From positions 1,135,855-1,199,854 of the forward strand of contig NZ_CP061307.1 in the NCBI RefSeq assembly GCF_018687895.1: a DNA stretch of 64,000 nt, read 5' to 3'. Below, one piece after another: positions 21,438 through 30,274 of this stretch; within the stretch, counting starts at the first letter, position 1, and each line of letters starts with the position of its first letter. Source of the stretch: Polynucleobacter sp. JS-JIR-II-50. GTDB lineage: Bacteria > Pseudomonadota > Gammaproteobacteria > Burkholderiales > Burkholderiaceae. The translations under genes were made by a program, and so were the position numbers. The notes beneath the pieces are model-generated. The model had not been told where the DNA came from, ran no database searches, and was given only the letters and a program-made list of their open reading frames with translations.

Positions 21438-22007
21438 ATGGCATCAGCCCAAGAACTATCCGACTTTCTCAGTAGTGTCGAGCAGCGCGCTTTTAAGCAA
21501 GCGGTTTACGCCGTGCGTGACGATGATGCTGCGATGGATATCGTGCAAGATGCCATGATCAAATTAGCGGAGAAATACGGCGATCGACCAGCAGGAGAAC
21601 TTCCCCTAGTATTCACCAGAATTCTGCAAAATCGCATTCATGATTGGTTTAGAAGGCAAAAGGTTAGAAATACCTGGGTCACCTTGTTTTCCAATATGGG
21701 CAAAAAGACTGATGAAAGCGATGATTTTGACCCTCTAGAGTCCCTTTCGGCCCCTGATGACAGTGAAATACACCAAGATGGAGCTCAAAAGCTTGAAAAA
21801 AGTCAGCTTTTACAGGCTTTGGAGTCAGAAATATCTAAATTGCCTGTACGTCAACGAGAAGCCTTCCTGATGCGTTATTGGGATGAGCTAAGCATTACTG
21901 AGACGGCCAAAGCAATGAGTTGCAGTGAAGGTAGCGTCAAAACGCACTGTTCTAGAGCCACCCAGACATTAGCTAAAGCATTGAAATTAAAAGGAATTAC
22001 GCTGTGA
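21438..22007 (+). CDS. RNA polymerase sigma factor, ECF/sigma-70 family
   Basis: This 189-residue protein has sigma region 2 (AVYAVRDDDAAMDIVQDAMIKLAEKY), an Asp/Glu/Ser-rich linker at about residues 95-125, and sigma region 4 (KLPVRQREAFLMRYWDELSITETAKAMSCSEGSVKTHCSRA). It probably directs RNA polymerase to an envelope-related regulon. It is the first gene of a plus-strand cassette and overlaps the next gene by 4 bases. That downstream membrane protein is a candidate anti-sigma partner, which is inference from position. Confidence 0.92.
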   Translation: MASAQELSDFLSSVEQRAFKQAVYAVRDDDAAMDIVQDAMIKLAEKYGDRPAGELPLVFTRILQNRIHDWFRRQKVRNTWVTLFSNMGKKTDESDDFDPLESLSAPDDSEIHQDGAQKLEKSQLLQALESEISKLPVRQREAFLMRYWDELSITETAKAMSCSEGSVKTHCSRATQTLAKALKLKGITL

Positions 22008-22462
22008 AACACTTTGATGACCAATTTACCCAGACCCAAGTCGACCAATTTGGCCAGGCTAGCGCTGCCCTGCTTCGTCAAGGGACTCAGAGTATTCCCA
22101 AGCATGTAAAAGATCGCCTATATGCAGCACGTATGAAGGCCCTTTCAGTTAGAAAACCTGAAAAAGTTCGCATTCAGAAGCATGTTTTTGCTGGTTCTTC
22201 ACGTAATTGGACGCCTGGATCCAACGGCCTCTGGGATACCCTTGGCTGGATTGCTCCTTTAGTGGTTCTCGTATTTGGCCTGATTGGCATTGCCCAATGG
22301 CAAGATGATTCCCGCATTAATGACATCGCCGAAGTGGATGCCGCTCTCTTGTCTGATGATGTTCCTCCTGATGCATATGCAGACAGTGGATTTATGGCCT
22401 TCCTCAAAAACGGCCCTCTCTCCGAAGCTGATAGCCAATCCGACTTAGTACGCAGCAAATAA
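22004..22462 (+). CDS. DUF3619-type single-pass membrane protein
   Basis: This 152-residue protein has a charged cytoplasmic N-terminal half (residues 1-75), one hydrophobic span near residues 78-98 (IAPLVVLVFGLIGIAQW), and a short acidic C-terminal part with DVPPDAYADSGFMAFLKNGP. The layout resembles small anti-sigma factors, and its start overlaps the sigma gene stop by 4 bases. The function is not established, so the anti-sigma role is a hypothesis. Confidence 0.75.
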   Translation: MKHFDDQFTQTQVDQFGQASAALLRQGTQSIPKHVKDRLYAARMKALSVRKPEKVRIQKHVFAGSSRNWTPGSNGLWDTLGWIAPLVVLVFGLIGIAQWQDDSRINDIAEVDAALLSDDVPPDAYADSGFMAFLKNGPLSEADSQSDLVRSK

Positions 22463-22476
22463 TCTTGACTCGTTTG

Positions 22477-23091
22477 ATGTCTATGGGAACTAGATCAGGT
22501 CAAGTTTGTGGCGCAGTCCTATTGGCGTTTTTCTGCGCCGCCCAGGTGAGTCCAGCACTTGCGCAAGGAGCGCCTAGCGCTCCGCATGGAAAGGCTACGG
22601 CCATTCCCGAAAAAAAACCTGATGGTACTTGGGATGGTTTAAAGCCAGCACAACAGAAAATTCTTGCGCCGTTAGAAAGCGACTGGGATTACATGCTGCC
22701 TGATAGTCGCAAAAAATGGATTCAGGTTGCTAACATCTATCCCAAGATGAGCGCACAAGATCAAGAGCGCCTTCAGTCTCGCATGACAAGCTGGTCCAAT
22801 CTCTCGCAGAAAGATCGTCGCATTGCTCGCGAAAATTACCTCACTAGCCTCAAGTTCCCCGCCGAGAAAAAAGCGGAGGCATGGTATGCCTACCAAAAAT
22901 TAAGTGACGAGCAAAAGAAAAAGTTAGCTGAATCCGAACTCAAAAAGAAGCCTACGGCCGCTAATGCCCCAACACTTCAGCAGCACCCTATCTCACCTAA
23001 AGCCGCGCTCCCTGCTGCCGTCATAGCTCCAAGCACTCCTGCGCCAGCAGAAAACTCTGGATCAAATGCGGAATCGAGCTCCCCCTATTGA
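22477..23091 (+). CDS. Exported DUF3106-type protein
   Basis: This protein of about 204 residues has a signal peptide (AVLLAFFCAAQVSPALAQ). A Trp- and Lys-rich domain follows with WDGLKPAQQKILAPLESDW and repeated W/L-K heptad-like segments (RMTSWSNLSQKDRRIARENY). The C-terminal tail is low-complexity Pro/Ala/Ser. A TTG at 22465 could also start translation; I chose the first ATG. The function is unknown; it probably acts in the periplasm with the neighbouring sigma and RDD genes. No clear ribosome-binding site was seen. Confidence 0.7.
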   Translation: MSMGTRSGQVCGAVLLAFFCAAQVSPALAQGAPSAPHGKATAIPEKKPDGTWDGLKPAQQKILAPLESDWDYMLPDSRKKWIQVANIYPKMSAQDQERLQSRMTSWSNLSQKDRRIARENYLTSLKFPAEKKAEAWYAYQKLSDEQKKKLAESELKKKPTAANAPTLQQHPISPKAALPAAVIAPSTPAPAENSGSNAESSSPY

Positions 23092-23099
23092 GCTGTCGC

Positions 23100-23636
23100 A
23101 TGACATCCGCTGAATTAGACGCATTACCCTCACCTCAATTTTGGCGACGAGTGTCTTGCTGCCTCTATGAGCAACTCGTATTGCTTGGCGTCATTGCATT
23201 TACTTTTCTAGTCCCTAATCTTGGCTTAGGGATGCTATTTGGCATTTCATTACCCAGCTGGCTGACATTTTTATATCTCTACGCTGTACTGGGAATTTAT
23301 TTTGTTTGGTACTGGACTAAATCTGGTCAAACTCTGGCAATGCAAACATGGCGGGTTCGCCTTGTTGGACGCGGCGGTTTCAATCTCACGAAACAACAAG
23401 CGTTTTGGCGTTATGTCTATGGCTCGCTCTGGCTTATTCCTTGCGTACTCTTGCAATGGGCATTTCATTTGGAGAAATGGCAAATCATTGAAATGCTATT
23501 CGCTGTTGCTTTGTTAATTTGGCCACTCAGCATCTATTTAGATCGTCAGAGTTTTCTATATCGACAAAGCCTTCCAGACCGTTTGGCTGGCACACGATTG
23601 GTTGAACTCCCAAAAAACCTCGTTACCTTGACTTAA
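23100..23636 (+). CDS. RDD family membrane protein
   Basis: This protein of about 178 residues has four likely membrane spans and the RDD-family pattern. It starts with an arginine-bearing first helix (FWRRVSCCLYEQLVLLGVIAF), carries SGQTLAMQTWRVRLVGRGG after the second span, and ends with QSLPDRLAGTRLV. RDD proteins are linked to ion transport or membrane homeostasis, but the substrate here is unknown. The ATG at 23100 is preferred to a TTG at 23088 that overlaps the previous stop. Confidence 0.85.
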   Translation: MTSAELDALPSPQFWRRVSCCLYEQLVLLGVIAFTFLVPNLGLGMLFGISLPSWLTFLYLYAVLGIYFVWYWTKSGQTLAMQTWRVRLVGRGGFNLTKQQAFWRYVYGSLWLIPCVLLQWAFHLEKWQIIEMLFAVALLIWPLSIYLDRQSFLYRQSLPDRLAGTRLVELPKNLVTLT

Positions 23637-23659
23637 GAACTGCATCTTGATTTTCTAAC

Positions 23660-26146
23660 TTAGGCTTCTCGTAAACATTCCACTGCAGTCGCCTTCTGAA
23701 TTCTTCTCTGAAAGCGATATCCAGAGGCAAGGCAAGCGCTAATTCCAAATGCGATACCCATTAATAAGGCCTCTCCGAAGGCATTAAATGGAACCTCCAT
23801 CACAAAATAGCCCAAAGCCCAAGCTGCAGCGCCAGAGGCTAAACCTGCTAGCAACCCTGCTATCAAGCCGATCATGACTAATTCAAGATTCGCAATCTTG
23901 GCTAAGGTATTTCGAGAGGCTCCCAAAGCTTTTAATAAGGCCGCATTTTTATAGCGCTCATCTTGAGTGGCTGCGATCGCTGACATTAAAACCAAGAACG
24001 CTGCTGCTATGGTAAAGATTAATAGCAAGCCTAATACAGAAGAAAGTTTATTCAACACTTCCTGTATTTGTTGGAGTGATGCTGAAACATCTACGATGGT
24101 TACATTGGGATAAGACTGGCTTAAATCAAAATCCAAGGATTTTTTTTTGGGTGATTGGTAATAAGAGGTAATCCAAGATTGCGGCAATGATTGCAACTGG
24201 GCCGGGGGCATGATAACGAAAAAGTTCACGCGCATCGAACCCCAGTCAAGCTTTCGCAAGGAGGTAATTGGGGCAACAATTTTTTCTCCGGCAACCTCAA
24301 AGGTTAGCTGATCGCCCAATTTCAGCTTCAAGGTTTTAGCGATACCAGTTTCCATGGAAATCTGCGGCGCATCGCCCTCAATCCACTTACCTGTTAGGAT
24401 TTGATTACCTGATGGCAATTGATCTGTATACGATAAATTGAACTCTCGATCAATTAATCGCTTGGCATTTTCTTCTACATAGTCGTTAGGTGTGATGTCT
24501 TTGCCATTCACCTCAATCAAGCGACCACGCACCATTGGATAAAACTGCGGAGCTGAAACGCCTGCATTCTGAAGAGACTCTGTAAGCCCCCGCTTCTGAT
24601 CGCCTTGAACGTTAATCATGAAGCGATTAGGAGCATCACTCGGTATATTGCCTTGCCAGGCGCTTAAGAAATCAGCTCGCAAGAGCAGCACCAATAAGAG
24701 CGCCATCAATGCAATACCGAGCGCGGTAATTTGCACCACTGCAAGACCTGTTCTTCGACCTTGAGAAAGAATGACAAATCCCAGAGAAAAACCTTGAGTG
24801 CGCATCCTGCATAGCAACTTTAATATACCCCAAGATACAGAGGCAAAAATCAAGATGGCAAGCCCAAAACTAAGGCTTGTCCATAACGCTAGCCTCCAGT
24901 CGCGTGCCGCAAGCATGATCAATATCACTGCCGCGGCTAATCCACATAGAGCAGTCCAAATAGTGGAGATGCCGATGCCATCAAACTCTTTTCTAATCAA
25001 TCTGATTGGGGATACCTTTACCAAACTGAACATTGCTGGGCCAGCAAAACCAAACAATAAGGAGCAAGCAACCAACGCACTCCAGAGGACGGGGGTTAAA
25101 GATGCGAGCGGCAATTCAGTTAAGACTAGATTTCCCAAAAGAAGAGTTAAAACATACTGGCCAAGGTAACCCAAAATAGAGCCCATGATTGCGGCGATGA
25201 AGCCAAGCGCTAGAAGAGTCTGCCCTTGTCGCCTAAGGATCATGGTGGAACTGGCTCCAAGACATTTCAGAACAGCGCAGGTATTTGCTTGTTTGCGTGT
25301 ATAGCGATGAGCCGATAAAGCAATAGCAACGGCAGCTACCATCGCAGTTAATAATGCAATCAAAGAGAGAAAGCGATCTGCGCGTTCAAGTGTTTTGCGC
25401 ATCAAGGGTTGTGCATTCTCCAGAGTTTCAATGCGAATACCCTTAATACTCTCGGATTCAATATATTGACTTGCCCATTCGCCATAAGAATGAATTTGTT
25501 CATCAGAGCCTGCCAATAACAAGCGGTAGATAACTCTGCTGCCAAGACCAATCAGTCCAGTATCAGCAAGATCAGTCATAGACATCATTACTCGGGGCGC
25601 AAAGTTCATAAACCCTGCACCACGATCGAGTTCACGCTCTAAAATTCCGCCGATTACGAAGACTTTTTGACCAAGCTGAATGGAGTCACCTTCATCTGCA
25701 TGCAGGCTCGCCAACATAGCAGGGTCAACCCACACTGATCCCTCCTGAGGTCCAGTAGTCAATGTCTTGTCTTGAGACCTAGATTGAACCCGCAAAGCGC
25801 CACGCAGGGGGTATTGGGGGCTTACCGCCTTAAGTGAAGCGAGTTTGCTGTGTGAGCCTACAGTTGCCATACTCGGAAACACGATCGTCTGAGCTAGCTG
25901 TAGGCCCCTATTCTTTGCCTCATCTATAAACAGATTGGGTAAAGGCTGGTCAGAAACGATCAGCAAGTCCGAAGCTAAGAGTTGGCGGGCATCAAATGCA
26001 AAAGCCCTTTGCATTCGATCCGCTAAAAAACTGACGCTAGATAACGCTGTTACCGAAAGAGTTAATGCAACGAATAGCCAAGCTAACTCGCTTGAACGCA
26101 AATCACGTCTCAAGCCACCTAAGAAACGATGAAATAATTTAATCAA
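23660..26146 (-). CDS. FtsX-type ABC transporter permease (YbbP-like)
   Basis: This 828-residue inner-membrane protein has an N-terminal span, a large periplasmic region, a first FtsX domain of three spans (about 260-390), a further set of central spans (about 395-490), a second periplasmic region and a terminal FtsX domain (about 700-810). It resembles YbbP, whose ATPase YbbA is normally adjacent. No ATPase gene lies next to it here. The start is a TTG that overlaps the stop of the short-chain dehydrogenase gene by 4 bases (TTGA). The likely role is lipoprotein or lipid handling, which is inference. Confidence 0.82.
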   Translation of the reverse strand: MIKLFHRFLGGLRRDLRSSELAWLFVALTLSVTALSSVSFLADRMQRAFAFDARQLLASDLLIVSDQPLPNLFIDEAKNRGLQLAQTIVFPSMATVGSHSKLASLKAVSPQYPLRGALRVQSRSQDKTLTTGPQEGSVWVDPAMLASLHADEGDSIQLGQKVFVIGGILERELDRGAGFMNFAPRVMMSMTDLADTGLIGLGSRVIYRLLLAGSDEQIHSYGEWASQYIESESIKGIRIETLENAQPLMRKTLERADRFLSLIALLTAMVAAVAIALSAHRYTRKQANTCAVLKCLGASSTMILRRQGQTLLALGFIAAIMGSILGYLGQYVLTLLLGNLVLTELPLASLTPVLWSALVACSLLFGFAGPAMFSLVKVSPIRLIRKEFDGIGISTIWTALCGLAAAVILIMLAARDWRLALWTSLSFGLAILIFASVSWGILKLLCRMRTQGFSLGFVILSQGRRTGLAVVQITALGIALMALLLVLLLRADFLSAWQGNIPSDAPNRFMINVQGDQKRGLTESLQNAGVSAPQFYPMVRGRLIEVNGKDITPNDYVEENAKRLIDREFNLSYTDQLPSGNQILTGKWIEGDAPQISMETGIAKTLKLKLGDQLTFEVAGEKIVAPITSLRKLDWGSMRVNFFVIMPPAQLQSLPQSWITSYYQSPKKKSLDFDLSQSYPNVTIVDVSASLQQIQEVLNKLSSVLGLLLIFTIAAAFLVLMSAIAATQDERYKNAALLKALGASRNTLAKIANLELVMIGLIAGLLAGLASGAAAWALGYFVMEVPFNAFGEALLMGIAFGISACLASGYRFQRRIQKATAVECLREA

Positions 26147-26928
26147 ATTGCCTGAATTTGTCCGCCATCAATACGCATGACGGTACCAGTAATGAATGAT
26201 GCATTTTGGCTAGCTAAAAATGCAGCAGCATCGCCATACTCCTTGGGGTCGCCATATCTACCCATTGGAATTTGTCTTAAGCTTGCTTTAACGACATCGT
26301 CATAGCTTGTGCCTTCCCGCTTTGCACGCGCTTCATCTAACTGGCGCAGACGATCAGTTGCAATTCTTCCAGGCATGATGACGTTGACAGTTATGCCTTC
26401 GGCAGCCACTTCTGCAGCCAATGTTTTAGACCACGCCAGCAACGCAGCACGCAAAGTATTGGAAATGGCTAGATTTTTAATAGGCGCAATTGCGCCGGAA
26501 GTGGTGCTGGTAATAATGCGACCCCACTTACGCTGGCGCATGCCGGGCAATACACGATCTGTAATAGCAATGAGCGATAAAACCATATCGTTAAAGCACT
26601 TTTGCCAGAGCGCTGGATCTTGGCCGGCTGCTGGTGTTGGCGGCGGCCCACCTGTGTTGTTAATCAAAATATCGATGGGGCCAAGTTCCTGCTCTACTTT
26701 TAAGACCAAGCTATCAATAACCGAAGAATCTGCTAGATCCCAATTCAGTGCCAAAGCCTGTCCACCTGCAGCCTCTATCAACCTCACGGATTCACTTAAG
26801 CCTTCAGCATTTCTCCCAGTAACGGCTACCTTTACGCCCTCTTTAGCCAATGACACGGCCATTGCCTGACCCAAGCCACGGCTAGACGCCATCACCAATG
26901 CAACCTTACCTTTTAATCCTAAGTCCAT
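26143..26928 (-). CDS. Short-chain dehydrogenase/reductase
   Basis: This 261-residue Rossmann enzyme has the cofactor loop ASSRGLGQAMA near residue 14 and NNTGG near residue 91. The catalytic region is unusual: the Ser is in TSTTSGAIAPIKN, and the expected Tyr-x-x-x-Lys appears as a degraded NLAISNTLRAALLAWSKT, so the canonical Tyr is missing. That matches a subfamily of atypical SDRs (often annotated 3-oxoacyl-ACP reductase-like). The substrate is unknown. Confidence 0.85.
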   Translation of the reverse strand: MDLGLKGKVALVMASSRGLGQAMAVSLAKEGVKVAVTGRNAEGLSESVRLIEAAGGQALALNWDLADSSVIDSLVLKVEQELGPIDILINNTGGPPPTPAAGQDPALWQKCFNDMVLSLIAITDRVLPGMRQRKWGRIITSTTSGAIAPIKNLAISNTLRAALLAWSKTLAAEVAAEGITVNVIMPGRIATDRLRQLDEARAKREGTSYDDVVKASLRQIPMGRYGDPKEYGDAAAFLASQNASFITGTVMRIDGGQIQAI

Positions 26929-26957
26929 CTCATCTCCAAAAACTAATTTTTATATTT

Positions 26958-27944
26958 TTAATCTAACTGCAATTTCTGCTTGGCAACCACCTCTTTATAG
27001 ACGGTGTACTCGGCTTTAATTTCTTTTGTAAAGGCCTCAGAACCATTCACATTGATGATCGAGCCAGTATCTTCAATACGCTTCTTAACCGCCGGATCGG
27101 TAACCACCTTTTGCAATGCAGCCGTATATTTATCTACTATCTCTTTTGGCATTCCTGCGGGACCTAAAAGACCGTAATAAGCCATCCGATTAACTGGCGC
27201 TAAACCCACTTCAGCAAAAGTCGGCACATTCGGTAATTGAGCCAAGCGCTTAGGTGCAGCCACCACAATCGGCACTAGCTTGCCGTCTTTAATAAATGGC
27301 AAGGACGATGGCAAGTTGTCAAAGATCATCGAAACCTGACCGCCCACGGTATCAGCCAATGCGGGACCAGCTCCACGATAAGGAATATGCACAATAAATA
27401 CCCCAGTCAAACTCTTAAAGAGTTCGGTTTGCAAATGGCCAATACCACCAGTACCAGAGCTTGAATACGAATACTTACCGGGATTAGCCTTCAAAACCTG
27501 CATAAAGGTTTTGAAATCCTTTGCCGGAAATGATGGATTTACTGCAATGATGTTTGGAGTCGCAGCAATATTGCTGATGGCCGTGAAGTCCGTAACAGGA
27601 TCGTAGCCAATCTTTGGGTTAATCGCTGGATTGGCTGCTGTAGTGGAAACGGTAGCCATGCCAATGGTATAGCCATCCTTCGGTGATCGCATCACTTCCA
27701 ACGCCCCAATAGAGCCGCCGCCACCCGCTTTGTTCTCGACAATTACCGGTTGACCCAACTGACGACCCAAAGCATCACCAACGGCTCGTGCAATGATGTC
27801 TGTACTACCGCCAGGAGCAAATGGAACAACCAAGCGAATCGGTTTATTCGGGAATGTATCTGCATGGACCGCATTCAGGAAACTTGCGGCAATAAGGAAT
27901 GCTGCTCCAACGAATTTGACGATGCTTACTGAGTTGTATTTCAT
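26958..27944 (-). CDS. Bug/TctC-family tripartite tricarboxylate transporter binding protein
   Basis: This 328-residue periplasmic solute-binding protein has a signal peptide (about residues 1-28, ending VHA-D). It has the Bug family start FPNKPIRLVVPFAPGGSTDIIARAV and the central YSYSSSGTGGIGHLQTELFK. Such proteins bind carboxylates or aromatic acids. Transporter membrane genes (tctA/tctB) are not nearby, as is common for the numerous orphan Bug genes of Burkholderiales. The ligand cannot be inferred. Confidence 0.9.
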   Translation of the reverse strand: MKYNSVSIVKFVGAAFLIAASFLNAVHADTFPNKPIRLVVPFAPGGSTDIIARAVGDALGRQLGQPVIVENKAGGGGSIGALEVMRSPKDGYTIGMATVSTTAANPAINPKIGYDPVTDFTAISNIAATPNIIAVNPSFPAKDFKTFMQVLKANPGKYSYSSSGTGGIGHLQTELFKSLTGVFIVHIPYRGAGPALADTVGGQVSMIFDNLPSSLPFIKDGKLVPIVVAAPKRLAQLPNVPTFAEVGLAPVNRMAYYGLLGPAGMPKEIVDKYTAALQKVVTDPAVKKRIEDTGSIINVNGSEAFTKEIKAEYTVYKEVVAKQKLQLD

Positions 27945-27948
27945 AAAA

Positions 27949-28575
27949 TTACTGGCCTAAAGGTTTTGGTAAATTACCCGCGTATTTATAGAGTTGTGCC
28001 TCGTACTCCTGGAAAATCTGAGCCAGCGCTTCTTGCAGACCCAATACCAGCGCTTCGGGAGTATTGTCTTTCAGGGCGATGCGCTTGGTATAGCGATTTG
28101 CACCAATCAAGGGATTAACTTTGCCAGCGCTAGTAGCGCTCAGGAAAAACTCAACACTCACTACAGCCTCTGGTTGCTTGCGATAATCACCATAAAACTC
28201 CTCTACTGTTGCTTGTAAATAATAGTAAGGAAAGAGGCTATTACTTTGACCGACCGTTGAAGAAAAAATATTGGCCTTGTTCATCCATTGGCGCTCTGCA
28301 TTACCAATCATTTCCGCAGGAATAGTTGCGTAGACGTTATAAAAATCCTTTTCATAACGTTGATCACCAGTACGGTATACCAAAGACCTGCCATCAAAAG
28401 GTGGCGTAACCGATACAGAACCCATCTTTAACCAAATATCTGTGCGAGCCTGGCGCGGTGACGCAGTTCTATCAGGAGAAACTAACCAGGTTGCAGGCCC
28501 TACAGGCGGCCGAGTAGGCAGGGAACAGGAAACCAAGCCCAAAATAGCGAAGGAGCATAGTAGACGCTTCATCAT
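27949..28575 (-). CDS. ABC-type transport auxiliary lipoprotein (PqiC/DUF330-like)
   Basis: This 208-residue lipoprotein has the lipobox LVSC, with Cys17 as the lipidation site. The mature part has the family pattern DIWLKMGSVSVTPPFDGRSLVYRTGDQRYEKDFYN. It is likely anchored to the outer membrane and acts with the MCE protein encoded just upstream, overlapping by 4 bases. PqiC plays this role with PqiB in E. coli. It ends the four-gene lipid-transport operon. Confidence 0.85.
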   Translation of the reverse strand: MMKRLLCSFAILGLVSCSLPTRPPVGPATWLVSPDRTASPRQARTDIWLKMGSVSVTPPFDGRSLVYRTGDQRYEKDFYNVYATIPAEMIGNAERQWMNKANIFSSTVGQSNSLFPYYYLQATVEEFYGDYRKQPEAVVSVEFFLSATSAGKVNPLIGANRYTKRIALKDNTPEALVLGLQEALAQIFQEYEAQLYKYAGNLPKPLGQ

Positions 28576-29501
28576 TTCTTCACTCCAGACTCACCAGCAG
28601 TCGCACTCTGTGGCGCTATTTTTTTGGGCGGATCACTCCAAATCAGGCTTGATGGTGATTGGCTGGCAATACGGCTAAATTCGTTTAGGTTTTCGCTGGC
28701 CTGCTTAATATTTTCTATTGTCAACACGGTATCGCCCTGAACACTAGTAATAGTCTGACGCAAGGAAGTAGTTGCTGCAACCAACTCGCGCATTAGAAGA
28801 CCGATCTCCTCTTTGTCGGTTGCTTTATTGATGCGGGCCATGATGACGTTTAACTGATTAACAGACTCAATGACACCCTGATTACCTTTGCCATCTCCAG
28901 CCATCAGTACATTGAGATTGCCTAGCAAGGCATCCAATTTCTTCTGAGTGCCATCGATATTCATATCATTAAGTGCGCCAATCAACCTCTGAATGCCCGA
29001 AATAATTTCATCCGCTTGATTCGGTAGAGATGGAATAACTGAGTACGCAGGCTTCCAAGAATAAGGAAGTGGTGGGGTGAGAGAGGCATTTGCGACAAAA
29101 TCAAACTCAATATAGTTCACACCAGTAATACCCATCGACTTTACGCGAGCACGTAGATTATTTTTTACAAACTCACTGATTTGATCTTCATTTACTTTGT
29201 CACCAAAAATTTGCATTCTGACAACAACATACTGGCGACGATCATGAAAAGGCAAATCTTTTTCGTAGATATCACCAGATAGGCCAATCGATGTGACCTG
29301 ACCAATCTTGACTCCACGGAAACGAACTGCCGCACCTGCATCCAAGCCGGTTACGGACTGTTTGATATAGGTTTCAACCATGAATGATTTTTGGAAGAAT
29401 TTGCCTCCGCCAAAAATGAGAATCACAGCAATCAGTACACCAATTGCGGCGAGCACAAAAGCGCCCAGGCGAAAATAATTGGGATTTGAGTTATTACTCA
29501 T
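28572..29501 (-). CDS. MCE/MlaD-family lipid-transport protein
   Basis: This 309-residue protein has one N-terminal membrane anchor (about residues 12-32). A single MCE domain follows (FMVETYIKQSVTGLDAGAAVRFRGVKIGQVTSIGL), then a long helical, likely coiled-coil C-terminal region (about 160-290). It is longer than E. coli MlaD (183 residues), so it may bridge more of the periplasm. Both ends overlap neighbouring genes by 4 bases, showing tight operon structure. Confidence 0.9.
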   Translation of the reverse strand: MSNNSNPNYFRLGAFVLAAIGVLIAVILIFGGGKFFQKSFMVETYIKQSVTGLDAGAAVRFRGVKIGQVTSIGLSGDIYEKDLPFHDRRQYVVVRMQIFGDKVNEDQISEFVKNNLRARVKSMGITGVNYIEFDFVANASLTPPLPYSWKPAYSVIPSLPNQADEIISGIQRLIGALNDMNIDGTQKKLDALLGNLNVLMAGDGKGNQGVIESVNQLNVIMARINKATDKEEIGLLMRELVAATTSLRQTITSVQGDTVLTIENIKQASENLNEFSRIASQSPSSLIWSDPPKKIAPQSATAGESGVKK

Positions 29502-30274
29502 GCTGCGTCCTTGCTCATAATACGATTGAAGAATTGATGCACCCGCGGATCTTTACTGGTATCGCGCAACACTTTTGGATCTCCCTCGGCAATGATTCCC
29601 TTAGTACCCTTGTCCAACATGATCACTTTGTCAGCAATGGCATAAATGCTGGCAAGCTCATGGGATACGATGACGAATGTGATGCCTAGGTTTTTTGATA
29701 AATCTTGGATCGTGCTATCAAGATCAGCAGAGGTAATAGGATCTAAGCCGGCAGATGGCTCATCTAAAAATAATATTTTGGGATCCAGCGCCATGGCCCG
29801 AGCGATCGCCGCCCTCTTTTGCATCCCCCCACTAATTTCACTGGGCATATAAGATTCATACGGCAATAGACCCACAAGATCGAGCTTGCAGCGCGCCAAT
29901 AGATCCATTTGTGATTGTGTTAGCTGGGTATATTCCTGCATAAACAAAGTTACGTTATCGAGCAAGTTCATCGAGCCAAATAATGCGCCTTGTTGATACA
30001 TTACGCCAAAGCTTGTCATGATCTTCTGGCGCTCCGCTCCAACTGCGGTAGTGATGTTTTGTCCTTCAATCAAAACATCACCAGACAGGGGTTGATAGAG
30101 GCCGAACAAGTTTTTTAGCAAACTAGATTTGCCGCAACCTGAGCCACCCAGAATCACAAAAATTTCACCGTAATTGACCGTGAAATTCAGATTTTGCATC
30201 AGGACATTAGAACCATAACCTACGGTGAGGTTTTGAACATCAATCGCGCTTTGTGATTTGTTAGGCGTATCCAT
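29498..30274 (-). CDS. ABC transporter ATP-binding protein, MlaF-like
   Basis: This 258-residue ATPase energises lipid transport by the MCE system. The Walker A is GGSGCGKSS near residue 43. The signature motif is EISGGMQKRAAIARAMALDP and the Walker B is ILFLDEPSAGLD. The SGGM variant signature is typical of MlaF-type proteins. It sits between the permease and the MCE gene, overlapping by 1 and 4 bases. Confidence 0.93.
   Translation of the reverse strand: MDTPNKSQSAIDVQNLTVGYGSNVLMQNLNFTVNYGEIFVILGGSGCGKSSLLKNLFGLYQPLSGDVLIEGQNITTAVGAERQKIMTSFGVMYQQGALFGSMNLLDNVTLFMQEYTQLTQSQMDLLARCKLDLVGLLPYESYMPSEISGGMQKRAAIARAMALDPKILFLDEPSAGLDPITSADLDSTIQDLSKNLGITFVIVSHELASIYAIADKVIMLDKGTKGIIAEGDPKVLRDTSKDPRVHQFFNRIMSKDAA

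Noticed and set aside
26309..26869. 186-codon plus-strand frame opposite the short-chain dehydrogenase
   Set aside because: It mirrors the dehydrogenase coding sequence in another frame and shows no domain.
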